Assembly (NCBI GenBank): GCA_934502885.1
Contig: CAKSUT010000012.1
Coordinates: 5,983-69,982, forward strand
DNA from: an uncultured Eubacteriales bacterium
GTDB taxonomy: Bacteria > Bacillota > Clostridia > Oscillospirales > CAG-382
Reading direction: 5' to 3'
DNA: 64,000 nt
Shown here: positions 1 through 8,324 of the stretch, piece by piece
Layout of the letters: each line of letters opens with the position of its first letter
Numbering within the stretch: the first letter of the stretch is position 1
Program-made: the position numbers and the translations under genes
Notes under the pieces: model-generated
What the model saw: only the letters and a program-made list of their open reading frames with translations
Database searches by the model: none
What the model was told of the DNA's origin: nothing

Positions 1-825
1 TGTTATGAGAAAAGGGAGCAAGAGACCCACAGGAAAATAAAGTATGGCGATAAACCAATTTACGGCAATAACAAACGCTATTCCGAGAATCGCCGCCGCA
101 TTTCTCTTGAATCCGATGAGTGCGAATATAACAGAGTCCTTCAGCACCTTCGGGAGCGAGAGCTTGAACGTGACAAGAATTACATACATATAGAATCTCA
201 TGCAGAAGAACACAATAAACAGCGCAAGCGTTACGTATATGAGAAGATTTGCACCGTTGAGATAATAGAATACAGTGTTGTAAACAAACAATGCGCACAC
301 ACCGAGATCGAGAGCACCAAGGACAATCGAGGAGAGAAAGTTTCGCTTAATAGTTCCGAAAAAGTCCTGCGAGAACAGCACCATGTCGCCCCTGCAAATG
401 TTTCTGCAAACGGCGGCAAGACCGGCATTTGCCGGTCCGAATGTCAGGAGCAAAAGAAGCGTAAGACCGTAAAAAACATATGTTGTCGTCGTGTGAAGCG
501 AAACCGTCGCTTCGGAGCTGAGAGTGCTCAACAGCACATTCGCAAGCGGATTTGCGCCGTAAAGCGAAATGCCGTAAAGCGGTGCGTAAAGCGGCGACAC
601 GGGTGCCGCGGACACCTTATCAAAAAAGCCGGATACGGCGACAAGAAAGAAGAAAATCGGAAAATTCACAGCAACATACACTATGTTTGCCGTTGACAGC
701 GTCCAGAATTTTCTTCCGTATGTAACGAAATAGCCAAAAAGAGTGGATGTGTCAACCTCGAACGCATCTTCTTTTTTTACGCCTTTTCCCGGCTTCGACA
801 TATCAAAAGGATTTGTAAATTTCAA
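1..825 (-). CDS. DUF624/YesL-like membrane protein (C-terminus cut by window edge)
   Basis: The reading frame runs 275 codons from a TTG start to the window edge without a stop, so the C-terminus is missing. A GGAGG lies 7-8 bases upstream of the TTG; the first ATG is eight codons in and lacks such a site. The protein has a short charged N-terminus (KKED near residue 20) followed by several hydrophobic stretches (about residues 45-65, 115-135, 165-215 and 240-270), as expected for a multi-pass membrane protein. The cytosolic N-terminus and the motif FGPANAGLAAVCRN resemble the DUF624 (YesL) family, often found beside sugar transport genes; the biochemical role of that family is unknown. Its own regulatory region holds a perfect inverted repeat. 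Family call moderate, membrane character secure. Confidence 0.6.
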   Translation of the reverse strand, partial: MKFTNPFDMSKPGKGVKKEDAFEVDTSTLFGYFVTYGRKFWTLSTANIVYVAVNFPIFFFLVAVSGFFDKVSAAPVSPLYAPLYGISLYGANPLANVLLSTLSSEATVSLHTTTTYVFYGLTLLLLLTFGPANAGLAAVCRNICRGDMVLFSQDFFGTIKRNFLSSIVLGALDLGVCALFVYNTVFYYLNGANLLIYVTLALFIVFFCMRFYMYVILVTFKLSLPKVLKDSVIFALIGFKRNAAAILGIAFVIAVNWFIAILYFPVGLLLPFLIT

Positions 826-843
826 AACAGTACCTCCGGGGAA

Positions 844-880
844 ATAATTGTCATGAAGTAAAAACCACATGACAATTATA
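844..880 (-). promoter_or_regulatory. Inverted repeat over a TATAAT box upstream of the DUF624-like gene
   Basis: ATAATTGTCATG (844-855) and CATGACAATTAT (868-879) are perfect 12-base inverted repeats with a 12-base gap. On the minus strand the distal arm overlaps a TATAAT (875-880); no good -35 box lies 17 bases further upstream. A repressor operator is the likeliest reading; an mRNA hairpin just after the start site is the alternative. Confidence 0.5.
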
Positions 881-956
881 AACCTCATATATTAACTCTG
901 TAGTAAATCAACTGTAAACATTTTGGTCAAAAGCACCGCAAACCTCATAGGCAGTG

Positions 957-1757
957 TCATTTACCAAGTTCATCCGCGCGAATCGTGCAAGCCTCCATAG
1001 CGCGCTCGACCATGCCGTGAAGATCCTCTTTTTCAAAAACGTCGAGTGCTTTTTCGGTTGTGCCCTTCGGAGATTTTACCATCCGTATGAGTTCCTCCGG
1101 CGTCATTCCGGACGACTCAAGCATTTTTGCAGCTCCCATCGCCGCGCCTATCGCAAGCGAAGACGCAACCTTTTCGTCAATTCCCTGTTTTACTCCGGCA
1201 TCTATCATCGCCTTGACAAACGCAAAGAAATACGCAGGGCTTGAAGAATTTACGGAAATAACCGCGTTCATTTTCTCCTCGGGAAGCACGGAGACCGTTC
1301 CTGCCGCCGCAAAAATGCCGCATATTTTTGTGAAATCCTTGTCCGGAACGGAAGAATTTCTTGATATCGCGGTCGCACCGCATCCGACAAGAAGCGGAGT
1401 GTTGGGCATAACGCGAACAACGGCGCATTTTCCGAGTATACGCTCAATATAACCGGTAGAAATTCCTGCCGCAATCGAAATATAGGTCTTAGCCGCATAA
1501 TCAACGCATTCGTCTTTTACGGACGTGAGAACGCTTTCCATGTCTTGCGGCTTTACCGCGATAAGCACCCACGGCGACAATTCAACAGCCTCCTTGAGTG
1601 TCGAAGCGCAGTGTACACCCTTAGCGGCAAACTTTTCACACTTTTCACTCATCTTGTCAAAAACACATATTTCGTTTGCAGAAGTACGCCCCGAATTGAG
1701 AATCGCTCCGATTATTGCGCCTGCCATATTTCCGGCTCCGATAAAAGATATCTTCAT
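957..1757 (-). CDS. proC: Pyrroline-5-carboxylate reductase
   Basis: Catalyses the NAD(P)H-dependent last step of proline synthesis, from 1-pyrroline-5-carboxylate to L-proline, in the cytosol. The 266 residues match the usual family length. A Rossmann motif GAGNMAG is at residues 7-13, VRVMPNTP at about 114-121, and the C-terminal dimerisation domain carries SSSPAYFF at about 171-178, where the family usually has GSGPAY or similar. The ATG is preceded by AAAGGA at 8 bases. It is transcribed alone from its own promoter (1809-1837) and is separated from the upstream P-loop gene by a terminator. Confidence 0.95.
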   Translation of the reverse strand: MKISFIGAGNMAGAIIGAILNSGRTSANEICVFDKMSEKCEKFAAKGVHCASTLKEAVELSPWVLIAVKPQDMESVLTSVKDECVDYAAKTYISIAAGISTGYIERILGKCAVVRVMPNTPLLVGCGATAISRNSSVPDKDFTKICGIFAAAGTVSVLPEEKMNAVISVNSSSPAYFFAFVKAMIDAGVKQGIDEKVASSLAIGAAMGAAKMLESSGMTPEELIRMVKSPKGTTEKALDVFEKEDLHGMVERAMEACTIRADELGK

Positions 1758-1808
1758 ACTGTATTTCCTTTCATTTCGATAATATTACAATTAACATTCA
1801 CTTGCACC

Positions 1809-1837
1809 ATTTTACCACCGTGCGGACAAAAAATCAA
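1809..1837 (-). promoter_or_regulatory. proC promoter
   Basis: Minus strand TTGATT (1837-1832), 17-base spacer, TAAAAT (1814-1809), about 50 bases upstream of the proC start. Confidence 0.65.
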
Positions 1838-1867
1838 GTATTTTCGGTGAACTGTGTATTATGCATT

Positions 1868-1906
1868 ATAAAAAACAGCAAGCTCCGTTTGCATAACGAA
1901 GCTTGC
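1868..1906 (-). terminator. Intrinsic terminator after the P-loop protein gene
   Basis: A 10-bp stem (1897-1906 with 1878-1887) is followed on the minus strand by six T at 1875-1870. It lies directly after the stop codon of the P-loop gene. Confidence 0.8.
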
Positions 1907-1914
1907 CGCATAAA

Positions 1915-2433
1915 TCAAACCGTTTCTCCGCCGTTCACCGCATTTACAATTCTCCTTGCGGCTTCTTCGGCAGTAATATCTGTAACGTCAACCTTGATGC
2001 TGTTCATAAATCTGTAATGGGTCGCACGCTCAAGGCTTCTGTCAATTACATCCGTCTTTCTTTTGCCGTCAGCGATGTCCTTTCTCAGTCTTGCATTGAG
2101 TGCCTCTTCGGAAGCAACAAGGGTAAAGAGAAAGAATTTGTCATATCTCGACGAATCAACTCTTTTGAGAATTTCATCGACAATCGACCTCTCATGCATC
2201 ACCCAACAGAAAACGACATTTTCAAAGCCGGAACACGCAAGAAAAGCGTTTAAAAGATGCGAGATGTTGTCAATAACCATTGACTTTGTGTCATCGTTTA
2301 CCACAAACGGTTCCATATCCCAGCACCAATCACCGTCAAGAAACACCGAAGGCGTAAGAAGCATTTTGAGATGCCGACAGGTTTCTGTTTTTCCGACTCC
2401 CATAGTTCCGTTTACAAAAACAAGTCTTTTCAC
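1915..2433 (-). CDS. Small P-loop nucleoside/nucleotide kinase-like protein
   Basis: A Walker A motif GTMGVGKT is at residues 9-16 right after the first beta strand (KRLVFVN), followed by an alternating alpha/beta pattern and DVTDITAEEAARRIV near the C-terminus. Size (172 residues) and layout resemble AAA_18/AAA_33-type small kinases and shikimate-kinase-like folds; the substrate cannot be told. I chose the GTG at 2433 because it puts the P-loop at the usual place and has AGGAGG 12 bases and GGGGG 4 bases upstream. An in-frame GTG at 2469, overlapping the stop of the RNHCP gene as GTGA, would add 12 residues. Cotranscribed with the RNHCP gene. Confidence 0.7.
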   Translation of the reverse strand: MKRLVFVNGTMGVGKTETCRHLKMLLTPSVFLDGDWCWDMEPFVVNDDTKSMVIDNISHLLNAFLACSGFENVVFCWVMHERSIVDEILKRVDSSRYDKFFLFTLVASEEALNARLRKDIADGKRKTDVIDRSLERATHYRFMNSIKVDVTDITAEEAARRIVNAVNGGETV

Positions 2434-2465
2434 AATTCCCCCATTCCTCCTACCGTTCCATTCAT

Positions 2466-2891
2466 TCACCTTGTGCTTCCCTCTCCGCCCATAAGAGCCG
2501 TAAGTTCTTCTATACGTTCAATCGGGAACGGCGGTTCGCACAAAGGCCTCATCGCGACACTCATAAGCTTCATGGGATTGTCGTCCGCCGCAATACGGTT
2601 TGACGAAAGCTTTCCGCATCTGCGGCATCTGTGGATAATCGCCCACTCTCCGCCTTTCCTTACCCATACGGCGACAGGTTCCATTATGCCGCCGCACTCG
2701 GAGACTCTGTCTCCCGGTTCTTCGTCAACGTGCAGACTCGAAAGACAATTCGGACAATGGTTTCTGTGATCCGTCCCTGCGTTTGACGGCGTGACAAGCC
2801 TTCCGCACACTTTGCATTCAAAGCTGTCACTGCATCCGTGAGTTTTGTAATAGCCTTTTTCAAAAGATTTCTTTTTATTTTCGCGGTTCAT
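2466..2891 (-). CDS. RNHCP domain zinc-binding protein
   Basis: A 141-residue protein with paired cysteines C26/C29, C46/C49, C66 and C89/C92, enough for two zinc ribbons. The central block DHRNHCPNCL (41-50) gives the RNHCP family its name. The family is widespread in Firmicutes and has no established function; nucleic-acid binding is only a guess from the zinc-ribbon fold. The ATG has AGGAGG 10 bases upstream. It is the first gene of a two-gene operon with the P-loop protein, behind a leader of about 195 bases with a long hairpin. Confidence 0.85.
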   Translation of the reverse strand: MNRENKKKSFEKGYYKTHGCSDSFECKVCGRLVTPSNAGTDHRNHCPNCLSSLHVDEEPGDRVSECGGIMEPVAVWVRKGGEWAIIHRCRRCGKLSSNRIAADDNPMKLMSVAMRPLCEPPFPIERIEELTALMGGEGSTR

Positions 2892-2933
2892 TATATGTTA
2901 TCCTCCTAAAATGTACAAATCAAATGTGTCATT

Positions 2934-2981
2934 CCGGGAGGACGGCAGAACCTCTCAGAGTGTTATCTGCCAACCTCCCGG
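2934..2981 (-). repeat. Long stem-loop in the RNHCP operon leader
   Basis: CCGGGAGG (2934-2941) pairs with CCTCCCGG (2974-2981); after a 2x2 internal loop, GGCAGA (2944-2949) pairs with TCTGCC (2966-2971), leaving a 16-base loop. There is no T-run, so it is not a plain terminator. A possible short ORF (2963-3034, ATG at 3034 or TTG at 3016 with AAAGGAG upstream) ends inside the hairpin. No riboswitch class was recognised. Confidence 0.6.
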
Positions 2982-3091
2982 TTGACTGCACTCTCCATAT
3001 TCGTATTGTACTTCAAATAACATACTCCTTTCATTGTAAACGCACATTATGCGCAATTAAGCGCGTATTCGATATCGCTACGCGTATTGTC

Positions 3092-3120
3092 ATTATAACT
3101 AATCATTATTAGCTTGTCAA
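3092..3120 (-). promoter_or_regulatory. Promoter of the RNHCP operon
   Basis: Minus strand TTGACA (3120-3115), 17-base spacer, TATAAT (3097-3092): full consensus. The gene-free stretch 2892-3223 holds this promoter, the leader with its stem-loop, and the terminator at 3170-3203. Confidence 0.9.
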
Positions 3121-3169
3121 TATCACACTTTAAACTTTTACACTTTCGTAAACATACACACAAAATTCA

Positions 3170-3203
3170 AGCGGAGAACTCATGTCCGGCTCTCCGCTTT
3201 TTT
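3170..3203. terminator. Terminator after the GH20 gene (bidirectional appearance)
   Basis: AGCGGAGA (3170-3177) pairs with TCTCCGCT (3191-3198). Six T follow on the plus strand; on the minus strand, where it would end the GH20 transcript, the following bases are only moderately T-rich. Confidence 0.6.
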
Positions 3204-3223
3204 CATAGAATACTTATTGCATA

Positions 3224-4675
3224 TTACTGCCTGTTAAAGGTAAGCTGATCCGCCTGCCATCCGGACGTGGAATAATCCTTTGCAGGGATGAGCTTTCTCA
3301 CAAGCGTTGCGCATACCGTCTGATATGCAGACTCTTTACACGAAGCTTCGGGAGACCACATATAGTCGGCGCATTCGGCAAATGCGCCGAAATTCTCCAT
3401 AATCGTGTGCCACGTCGTCATGAGTATTCCCATACAGCTCATACGAACCGCCTCGCGGCACAAAAGGCGCATATTGCTTCTTCGCGTCCACGGACAAAGA
3501 ATCGTGTCAAAGCCCTTTTCGACGAATTGCTCCGCAGTCACTGCTCTGCCCGTTCTGATAAAGTACTGCCAATCACACAGAATATGTCTCTTCGATATCT
3601 CAGAAAGCGCCTTGAAAGTATCAAGTCCCGGTGTACCGTCGAGAGTTTCGTTGTTTCCCTCTCTGTCAGCAAAAGCTCTTTCAAAGTCTATGAGCATATC
3701 TCCCCAGACAAGAGGACGCCTGCCGAGTTTCTCCGAAAATACGGCTATTCTGTCAAGATGTCTTGCAAGAAACTCCGCCTGATCGGGTCTTTGCATAATA
3801 GAATAAACCTCATCACAGCCAAAATGGAAGTATTCACCGTCACCGAAAAGCTCACAAAGCTCTATCGCCGCATTTTCAATAAGCTCTGTGGTTTCTTTTT
3901 CGTCAACTCTCCATGTCCAGCCGTCGTTTTCAAACAGATACTCCGCCTCGGGATGTCTGTCAAGCGTGGTATGTTTGCCGCTCATAACTCTCGACTGAGA
4001 GGCATGACCGAGAAAGTTCAGCATAGGAACGGGTTCTGCACCGAAACCTCTTATGTCATCGATAATCGGAAGCAGCTCTTCCTTTGTGTAGGCATTGTCC
4101 CACGAAAGAAGATCCGTACACGAATACTTATACATTCCCCAAAACTCTATCACAATGTGAGTATATTTGAGCATTCCGCAGACCCTCACGCACTTTTTGA
4201 TAAAATCGAGCGTTGTTTCGGGGAAAACGCAAAGGTGAACTCCCCTAAAGCCTATTGCCGGACGATCCTCAATATGTCGGCAGTGCGCAGAATACTTTCC
4301 CTTCGATTTCATCTCAAAGCTCATAAGAAAACTCATGAACGCGTGAATAAGTGCCTTTTCGTCTCTGAAAAGAATATACGCCCCGTCAGTCGATATATCG
4401 AGTATGTATTCGTTTTCGCCGAGTGGAGCAATGCTCTGATCGCTTTCACTGTCCGAAACCTTTGCGGATTCTATCCGCGCCGTTCCCTCCGGAATATCAA
4501 GCGTCTCGGTAACAAACAGCTCCGACGTACCGTTAAAGAACGTCGATACCAGTTCTTTCGCAACTCTTACAAAGCTTTTGTTTGTTATGTTCCTTATCTT
4601 CAAGTATATTTTTTCGGGAATAATGTACTCCCCATTTTTTGCGGTTTCGACCGCCGGCGTAGGTATTATCTGCAT
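3224..4675 (-). CDS. Glycoside hydrolase family 20 beta-N-acetylhexosaminidase-like protein
   Basis: GH20 enzymes remove terminal beta-linked GlcNAc/GalNAc by substrate-assisted catalysis with an Asp-Glu pair. Here the pair is D288-E289 in FHFGCDEV, after an N-terminal alpha/beta domain (about 1-130) and the barrel opening DRPAIGFRGVH (about 147). With 483 residues and no signal peptide or anchor it should act in the cytosol on imported sugars. Start ATG at 4675 has AAGGAGG 5 bases upstream; the frame is open 34 codons further but without a site. Transcribed from its own promoter, divergent from an AraC regulator. The family call is good; the exact substrate is open. Confidence 0.8.
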   Translation of the reverse strand: MQIIPTPAVETAKNGEYIIPEKIYLKIRNITNKSFVRVAKELVSTFFNGTSELFVTETLDIPEGTARIESAKVSDSESDQSIAPLGENEYILDISTDGAYILFRDEKALIHAFMSFLMSFEMKSKGKYSAHCRHIEDRPAIGFRGVHLCVFPETTLDFIKKCVRVCGMLKYTHIVIEFWGMYKYSCTDLLSWDNAYTKEELLPIIDDIRGFGAEPVPMLNFLGHASQSRVMSGKHTTLDRHPEAEYLFENDGWTWRVDEKETTELIENAAIELCELFGDGEYFHFGCDEVYSIMQRPDQAEFLARHLDRIAVFSEKLGRRPLVWGDMLIDFERAFADREGNNETLDGTPGLDTFKALSEISKRHILCDWQYFIRTGRAVTAEQFVEKGFDTILCPWTRRSNMRLLCREAVRMSCMGILMTTWHTIMENFGAFAECADYMWSPEASCKESAYQTVCATLVRKLIPAKDYSTSGWQADQLTFNRQ

Positions 4676-4713
4676 AACTTCCTCCTTAGTGTTTTTCTTT
4701 CGGTTGTGTTTTA

Positions 4714-4742
4714 ATAATACCACACCGTACCGCTTTTGTAAA
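4714..4742 (-). promoter_or_regulatory. Promoter of the GH20 gene
   Basis: Minus strand TTTACA (4742-4737), 17-base spacer, TATTAT (4719-4714), about 40 bases before the GH20 start. Confidence 0.7.
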
Positions 4743-4805
4743 TCCCCTCGGCGCAAGTCAAGGTGTATTTTTCGCAACTTTTACATAAATATTTCAAATG
4801 TATCG

Positions 4806-4834
4806 TTGACAACTCTACCTCGCGGTGATATAAT
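4806..4834 (+). promoter_or_regulatory. Promoter of the AraC-family regulator and downstream HD gene
   Basis: TTGACA (4806-4811), 17-base spacer, TATAAT (4829-4834): full consensus, 39 bases before the regulator start. Confidence 0.9.
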
Positions 4835-4872
4835 TACACGGTGGGTAAAGAATGAGCAAAGGAGGCTTTGGC

Positions 4873-5655
4873 ATGACTGCGGATTTCGATATCGGTTCTC
4901 TTAAGATTCTTGCGGTTTTGAGTATGTCATGGGAGGCCGCCGAGGATATCTGCCGTGGGCGCAATTTCTGCGCGCTTTCCTACAGAGTATCCGGAGACGC
5001 TTCCTTTACCTCAGCCGTTTCACAGTTTGAGGTCGAAACCGGAGACCTTGTGTATATTCCACGCGGTGTTGACTATATTTCAAAGCACGGAAAAGAGCAC
5101 ATAACGGTCATACATTTTCTGTCCGACACTTTTCCGGATAAGCCGTTTGCGGTAAAAGCATCATCGCAAAACGAATTCGGCGAGGACTTCAGAGAGCTGT
5201 TAAACACCTATATTGAAAAGCCTGTCGGAGGCGAATACAAGATGCTTTCCCTTTTTTACGGAGTGCTTTGGAAAATATGCGCTCGCGGCAAAGAGGAAAA
5301 GTACCGTCACGGCTCTCTCGGCGAAAAATGCGCGGAAAAAGCGGCAAAGATAATACGTGAAAGCTTCCGCGACTGCGATTTTTCGATTGCACGCTTATGT
5401 TCCGAAATGGACGTGAGCGGAACGTACCTTCGCCGTGTTTTTGCCGAAAACCGCGGCATATCGCCGTCGGAATACATTGCTTCTTTGCGTTTTGACTACG
5501 CTTCGGAACTTCTTCGCTCCGAATACTGTTCTGTATCGCGGATTTCGGCAATGTCCGGCTTTTCCGACCCTAAATACTTTTCACGTTTTATAACAAGGCG
5601 TACCGGAATGTCGCCGACCGAATACAGAAAGCACCTTTCCGAAGAAAGCAAATAA
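4873..5655 (+). CDS. AraC-family transcriptional regulator
   Basis: The 260-residue protein has an N-terminal cupin-like sensor half (GDLVYIPRGVDYISKHG near residues 64-80) and a C-terminal pair of helix-turn-helix motifs (CDFSIARLCSEMDVSGTYLRRVF; then VSRISAMSGFSDPKYFSRFITRR), the AraC signature. It lies divergent to the GH20 gene and 21 bases ahead of an HD hydrolase, so control of the adjacent sugar genes is likely but inferred. Start at 4873 chosen for AAAGGAGG 7 bases upstream; an ATG at 4852 is in frame without a site. Confidence 0.85.
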   Translation: MTADFDIGSLKILAVLSMSWEAAEDICRGRNFCALSYRVSGDASFTSAVSQFEVETGDLVYIPRGVDYISKHGKEHITVIHFLSDTFPDKPFAVKASSQNEFGEDFRELLNTYIEKPVGGEYKMLSLFYGVLWKICARGKEEKYRHGSLGEKCAEKAAKIIRESFRDCDFSIARLCSEMDVSGTYLRRVFAENRGISPSEYIASLRFDYASELLRSEYCSVSRISAMSGFSDPKYFSRFITRRTGMSPTEYRKHLSEESK

Positions 5656-5676
5656 ATCAAAAAGGGCGGTATTATT

Positions 5677-6336
5677 ATGATTTCATATGAAGAACTCAAG
5701 AAAAACGAAGCAATACGCACATATATAACGAAAGCCGACGAATCGCTCATCACTCTCGGCTACACCGAACACAGCTTTGCCCATGTCTGCAAGGTTGCCG
5801 AGGAGGCAAGCGCAATTCTCAAAACTCTCGGCTACGACGAACACACCTGCGAGATAACAAAAATCGCCGGGTATCTTCACGATATCGGAAACCTTGTAAA
5901 CAGAAACGAACACTCGCAGAGCGGCGCGGTTATGGCGTTCAGAATACTTGACAATCTCGGCTTTGACGCCGAAGATATAGCGACAATAGTAACCGCCATA
6001 GGCAACCACGATGAAGGTACGGGCGTACCGGTGAATGCTGTTGCTGCGGCTCTCATTCTCGCCGACAAGTCTGATGTAAGAAGAAGCCGAGTCAGGAACT
6101 CCGACACGCTTAATTTCGATATTCACGACCGCGTAAACTATTCGGTCAAAAAAGCCTCGCTCGAAATATCCGACGACAAAAGCAGTATCACTCTTACTCT
6201 TGAAATAGATACCGCATTCAGCTCGGTTATGGACTACTTTGAAATATTTCTCAACCGTATGCTTCTCTGCAAAAAGGCGGCAGACAAACTCGGCATGAAA
6301 TTCGGTCTTGTAATCAATTCGCAGATTCTCATGTAA
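5677..6336 (+). CDS. HD-domain phosphohydrolase
   Basis: A 219-residue cytosolic protein with HD-superfamily metal ligands: an early His in EHSFAHVCKVAEE, the HD pair in GYLHDIGN and a further His-Asp in GNHDEG. HD proteins hydrolyse phosphate esters or nucleotides; the substrate here is unknown. It follows the AraC gene by 21 bases and is probably cotranscribed. The C-terminal third (about 150-219) has a strand-rich ITLTLEIDTAF segment outside the HD core. Start ATG preceded by AAAGGGCGG. Confidence 0.8.
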   Translation: MISYEELKKNEAIRTYITKADESLITLGYTEHSFAHVCKVAEEASAILKTLGYDEHTCEITKIAGYLHDIGNLVNRNEHSQSGAVMAFRILDNLGFDAEDIATIVTAIGNHDEGTGVPVNAVAAALILADKSDVRRSRVRNSDTLNFDIHDRVNYSVKKASLEISDDKSSITLTLEIDTAFSSVMDYFEIFLNRMLLCKKAADKLGMKFGLVINSQILM

Positions 6337-6434
6337 ATTGACCGATATTTACAAGTCTTTGAGCGTTTTGCTCTTTCAATGCCGTCTCTTTCGGTGTATA
6401 ATACCATAAGACCATTTTGCGGAGGTAAAAACTC

Positions 6435-8273
6435 ATGAACTATACTATTAGCGATTTTACATTTGAAATTGAATTTATGCGCGGAGAGAGAAAACTTTTC
6501 GCGGCGGATGCCGACGGCGTCGTAACAGACGGGAAGTTTTCGTTCCGCGCCGTTTTCGGTCAAAAGAACAACACCTGTTTTATAAATATTCCGTTCTGTA
6601 ATATAAATGACGCTGACGAGAAAATAAGATATATAGCCGTCCGGTTTGCACCGATGAAATCATGCGTCGGAAAAGACGGATATATTCTGCTCCCGAGACA
6701 GTCCGGAACCATCGTAAAATATACCGCTGCCAAAGAGCCGACGGAGTTTGCACTTCTTCCGATATACAACCAGCACTGGACCGGCGGTACAATGCCGGCA
6801 TTCGGTCAGATAACCGAAAACGCCGCCTATTCCTGCATTATCACAAGCGGTCAGTATGACGCTTTTGTCGGGTACGACATCAACGTCGGAGTAAACGGAG
6901 GGTACAGCTCATACCCGGTTTTCCGCTTCCGTGAATACGAGGATGAGCCTTGCTCACACGAAGATCTGACGGTTCGATTCATAGTTGATGAGGGCGCGCA
7001 CACATACGTAAAAACTGCGCACAATTACAGGGATTACCTCTTGAACGAGTGCGGTGTGACAACACTTGCGGAACGCATCGGTAAATCACCGAGTCTCGGC
7101 TACAGTCTTGACGCGATGCAGGTACGGCTTCGTCTCGGCTGGAAACCGGCGCCGAGTCCCGTCGAATATCAAACGCCCGAAAACGAACCGCCAATGAAGG
7201 TGGCAATGACCTTTGACAAGGTAAAAGCACTTATCGACACTTTCCGCAAGGTCGGCATTGACAAAGCGGAGTTTACGCTTATAGGCTGGAATATCAAGGG
7301 TCACGACGGCAGATGGCCGCAGGCATTCCCGGTTGAAGAGGCTCTCGGCGGCGAAGAAAAGCTTCGCGAGCTTATCGCTTACGCCAAAGAGAACGGTTAC
7401 AGTATCGCCGCACACGACAACTACACCGACGCATACACTATCGCCGACACGTGGGACGAGAGCGACATTACGATGCTGCATGACGGCAGTATTATGAAAA
7501 AAGCGATATGGAGCGGAGGCAGAGCGCATTTTCTCTGTTCAAAGGTCGCATACGAGAAGTACTTCAGACCTAACATAGAGAGAATGCGCAGAGTCGGCTT
7601 CTCCGGACTACACTACTCCGATGTGCTCACAATTCTCGCACCGGAGCCGTGCTACTGTCCGGAACACAGAATAACAAGGCATGAAAGCGCATATTACCGA
7701 AATCTTATACTGCGCGACATAAAGGAAATAATGGGCGGTGTAAGCAGTGAAGCGCTTCTCGACTTTGCAAGTCCTTATCTCGACAGAGGTTTGTACATGG
7801 AGCAAGGCGAAAAACAGCTTCTCGAAACGCCTTTTACAGATGACACTGTGCCGTTTATGCCGCTTGTATACCACGGAATAATGTCGTATAACCTGTCAAA
7901 CGCAACCGTGAACTATGCGTTTAAGGACGAAAGTCTCGCTCTCAGATGCGCCGAATACGGAGCGACGCCGCTTGTTTACTATTATTCGGCGTTTATGTCC
8001 TCACCTGAGCTTAACTGGATGGGAACTCTCGACGCACGATGCGACACGCCGGAGGAAATGTACGAATCGGCATTGAAAGTTAAGCGTATGTACGACGACT
8101 TCGGCAAAATGAGGAAACTCGATACATCGCTCATGTCAAATCACGAACGGCGCGACGGATACAGTATCACCGAATACGAAAGCGGCGCAAAAGTTATCGC
8201 AAACCGTTCCGGACATGATATCAGTGTTTCGGGTCATGTTGTAAAAAGCGGTGAAATTAAGGTCATTGAATAA
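6435..8273 (+). CDS. Putative TIM-barrel glycoside hydrolase (DUF5696-like), substrate unknown
   Basis: A 612-residue protein without signal peptide. The first ~220 residues look beta-rich, like the sandwich found before catalytic barrels; from about 250 the pattern is barrel-like, with acidic residues at strand ends (TLIGWNIKGHDGRWP, IAAHDNYTDAY, GLHYSDVLTI, ALLDFASPYLDRGLY). The layout and the C-terminal LVYYYSAFMSSPEL recall DUF5696 proteins and, more distantly, endo-alpha-N-acetylgalactosaminidase-type barrels; I cannot assign a CAZy family. Neighbouring GH20, GH4 and AraC genes support a sugar role. Start ATG has GGAGG 9-10 bases upstream; a TATAAT at about 6395 lacks a clear -35 box. 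A terminator follows immediately. Confidence 0.55.
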   Translation: MNYTISDFTFEIEFMRGERKLFAADADGVVTDGKFSFRAVFGQKNNTCFINIPFCNINDADEKIRYIAVRFAPMKSCVGKDGYILLPRQSGTIVKYTAAKEPTEFALLPIYNQHWTGGTMPAFGQITENAAYSCIITSGQYDAFVGYDINVGVNGGYSSYPVFRFREYEDEPCSHEDLTVRFIVDEGAHTYVKTAHNYRDYLLNECGVTTLAERIGKSPSLGYSLDAMQVRLRLGWKPAPSPVEYQTPENEPPMKVAMTFDKVKALIDTFRKVGIDKAEFTLIGWNIKGHDGRWPQAFPVEEALGGEEKLRELIAYAKENGYSIAAHDNYTDAYTIADTWDESDITMLHDGSIMKKAIWSGGRAHFLCSKVAYEKYFRPNIERMRRVGFSGLHYSDVLTILAPEPCYCPEHRITRHESAYYRNLILRDIKEIMGGVSSEALLDFASPYLDRGLYMEQGEKQLLETPFTDDTVPFMPLVYHGIMSYNLSNATVNYAFKDESLALRCAEYGATPLVYYYSAFMSSPELNWMGTLDARCDTPEEMYESALKVKRMYDDFGKMRKLDTSLMSNHERRDGYSITEYESGAKVIANRSGHDISVSGHVVKSGEIKVIE

Positions 8274-8314
8274 AAGCAACCCTCTCTTACCTGAAAGGCA
8301 AGAGAGGGTTGCTT
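8274..8314. terminator. Bidirectional terminator between convergent genes
   Basis: A perfect 15-bp stem (8274-8288 with 8300-8314) sits right after the putative glycosidase stop and 10 bases past the convergent melA stop. The minus-strand side continues into TTTTATT. Confidence 0.85.
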
Positions 8315-8324
8315 TGTCTGATTA

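Noticed and set aside
3407..4714. 435-codon plus-strand ORF opposite the GH20 gene
   Set aside because: It is antisense to a well-supported GH20 gene, basic and low in family-like patterns, with no ribosome site; typical codon-usage shadow.
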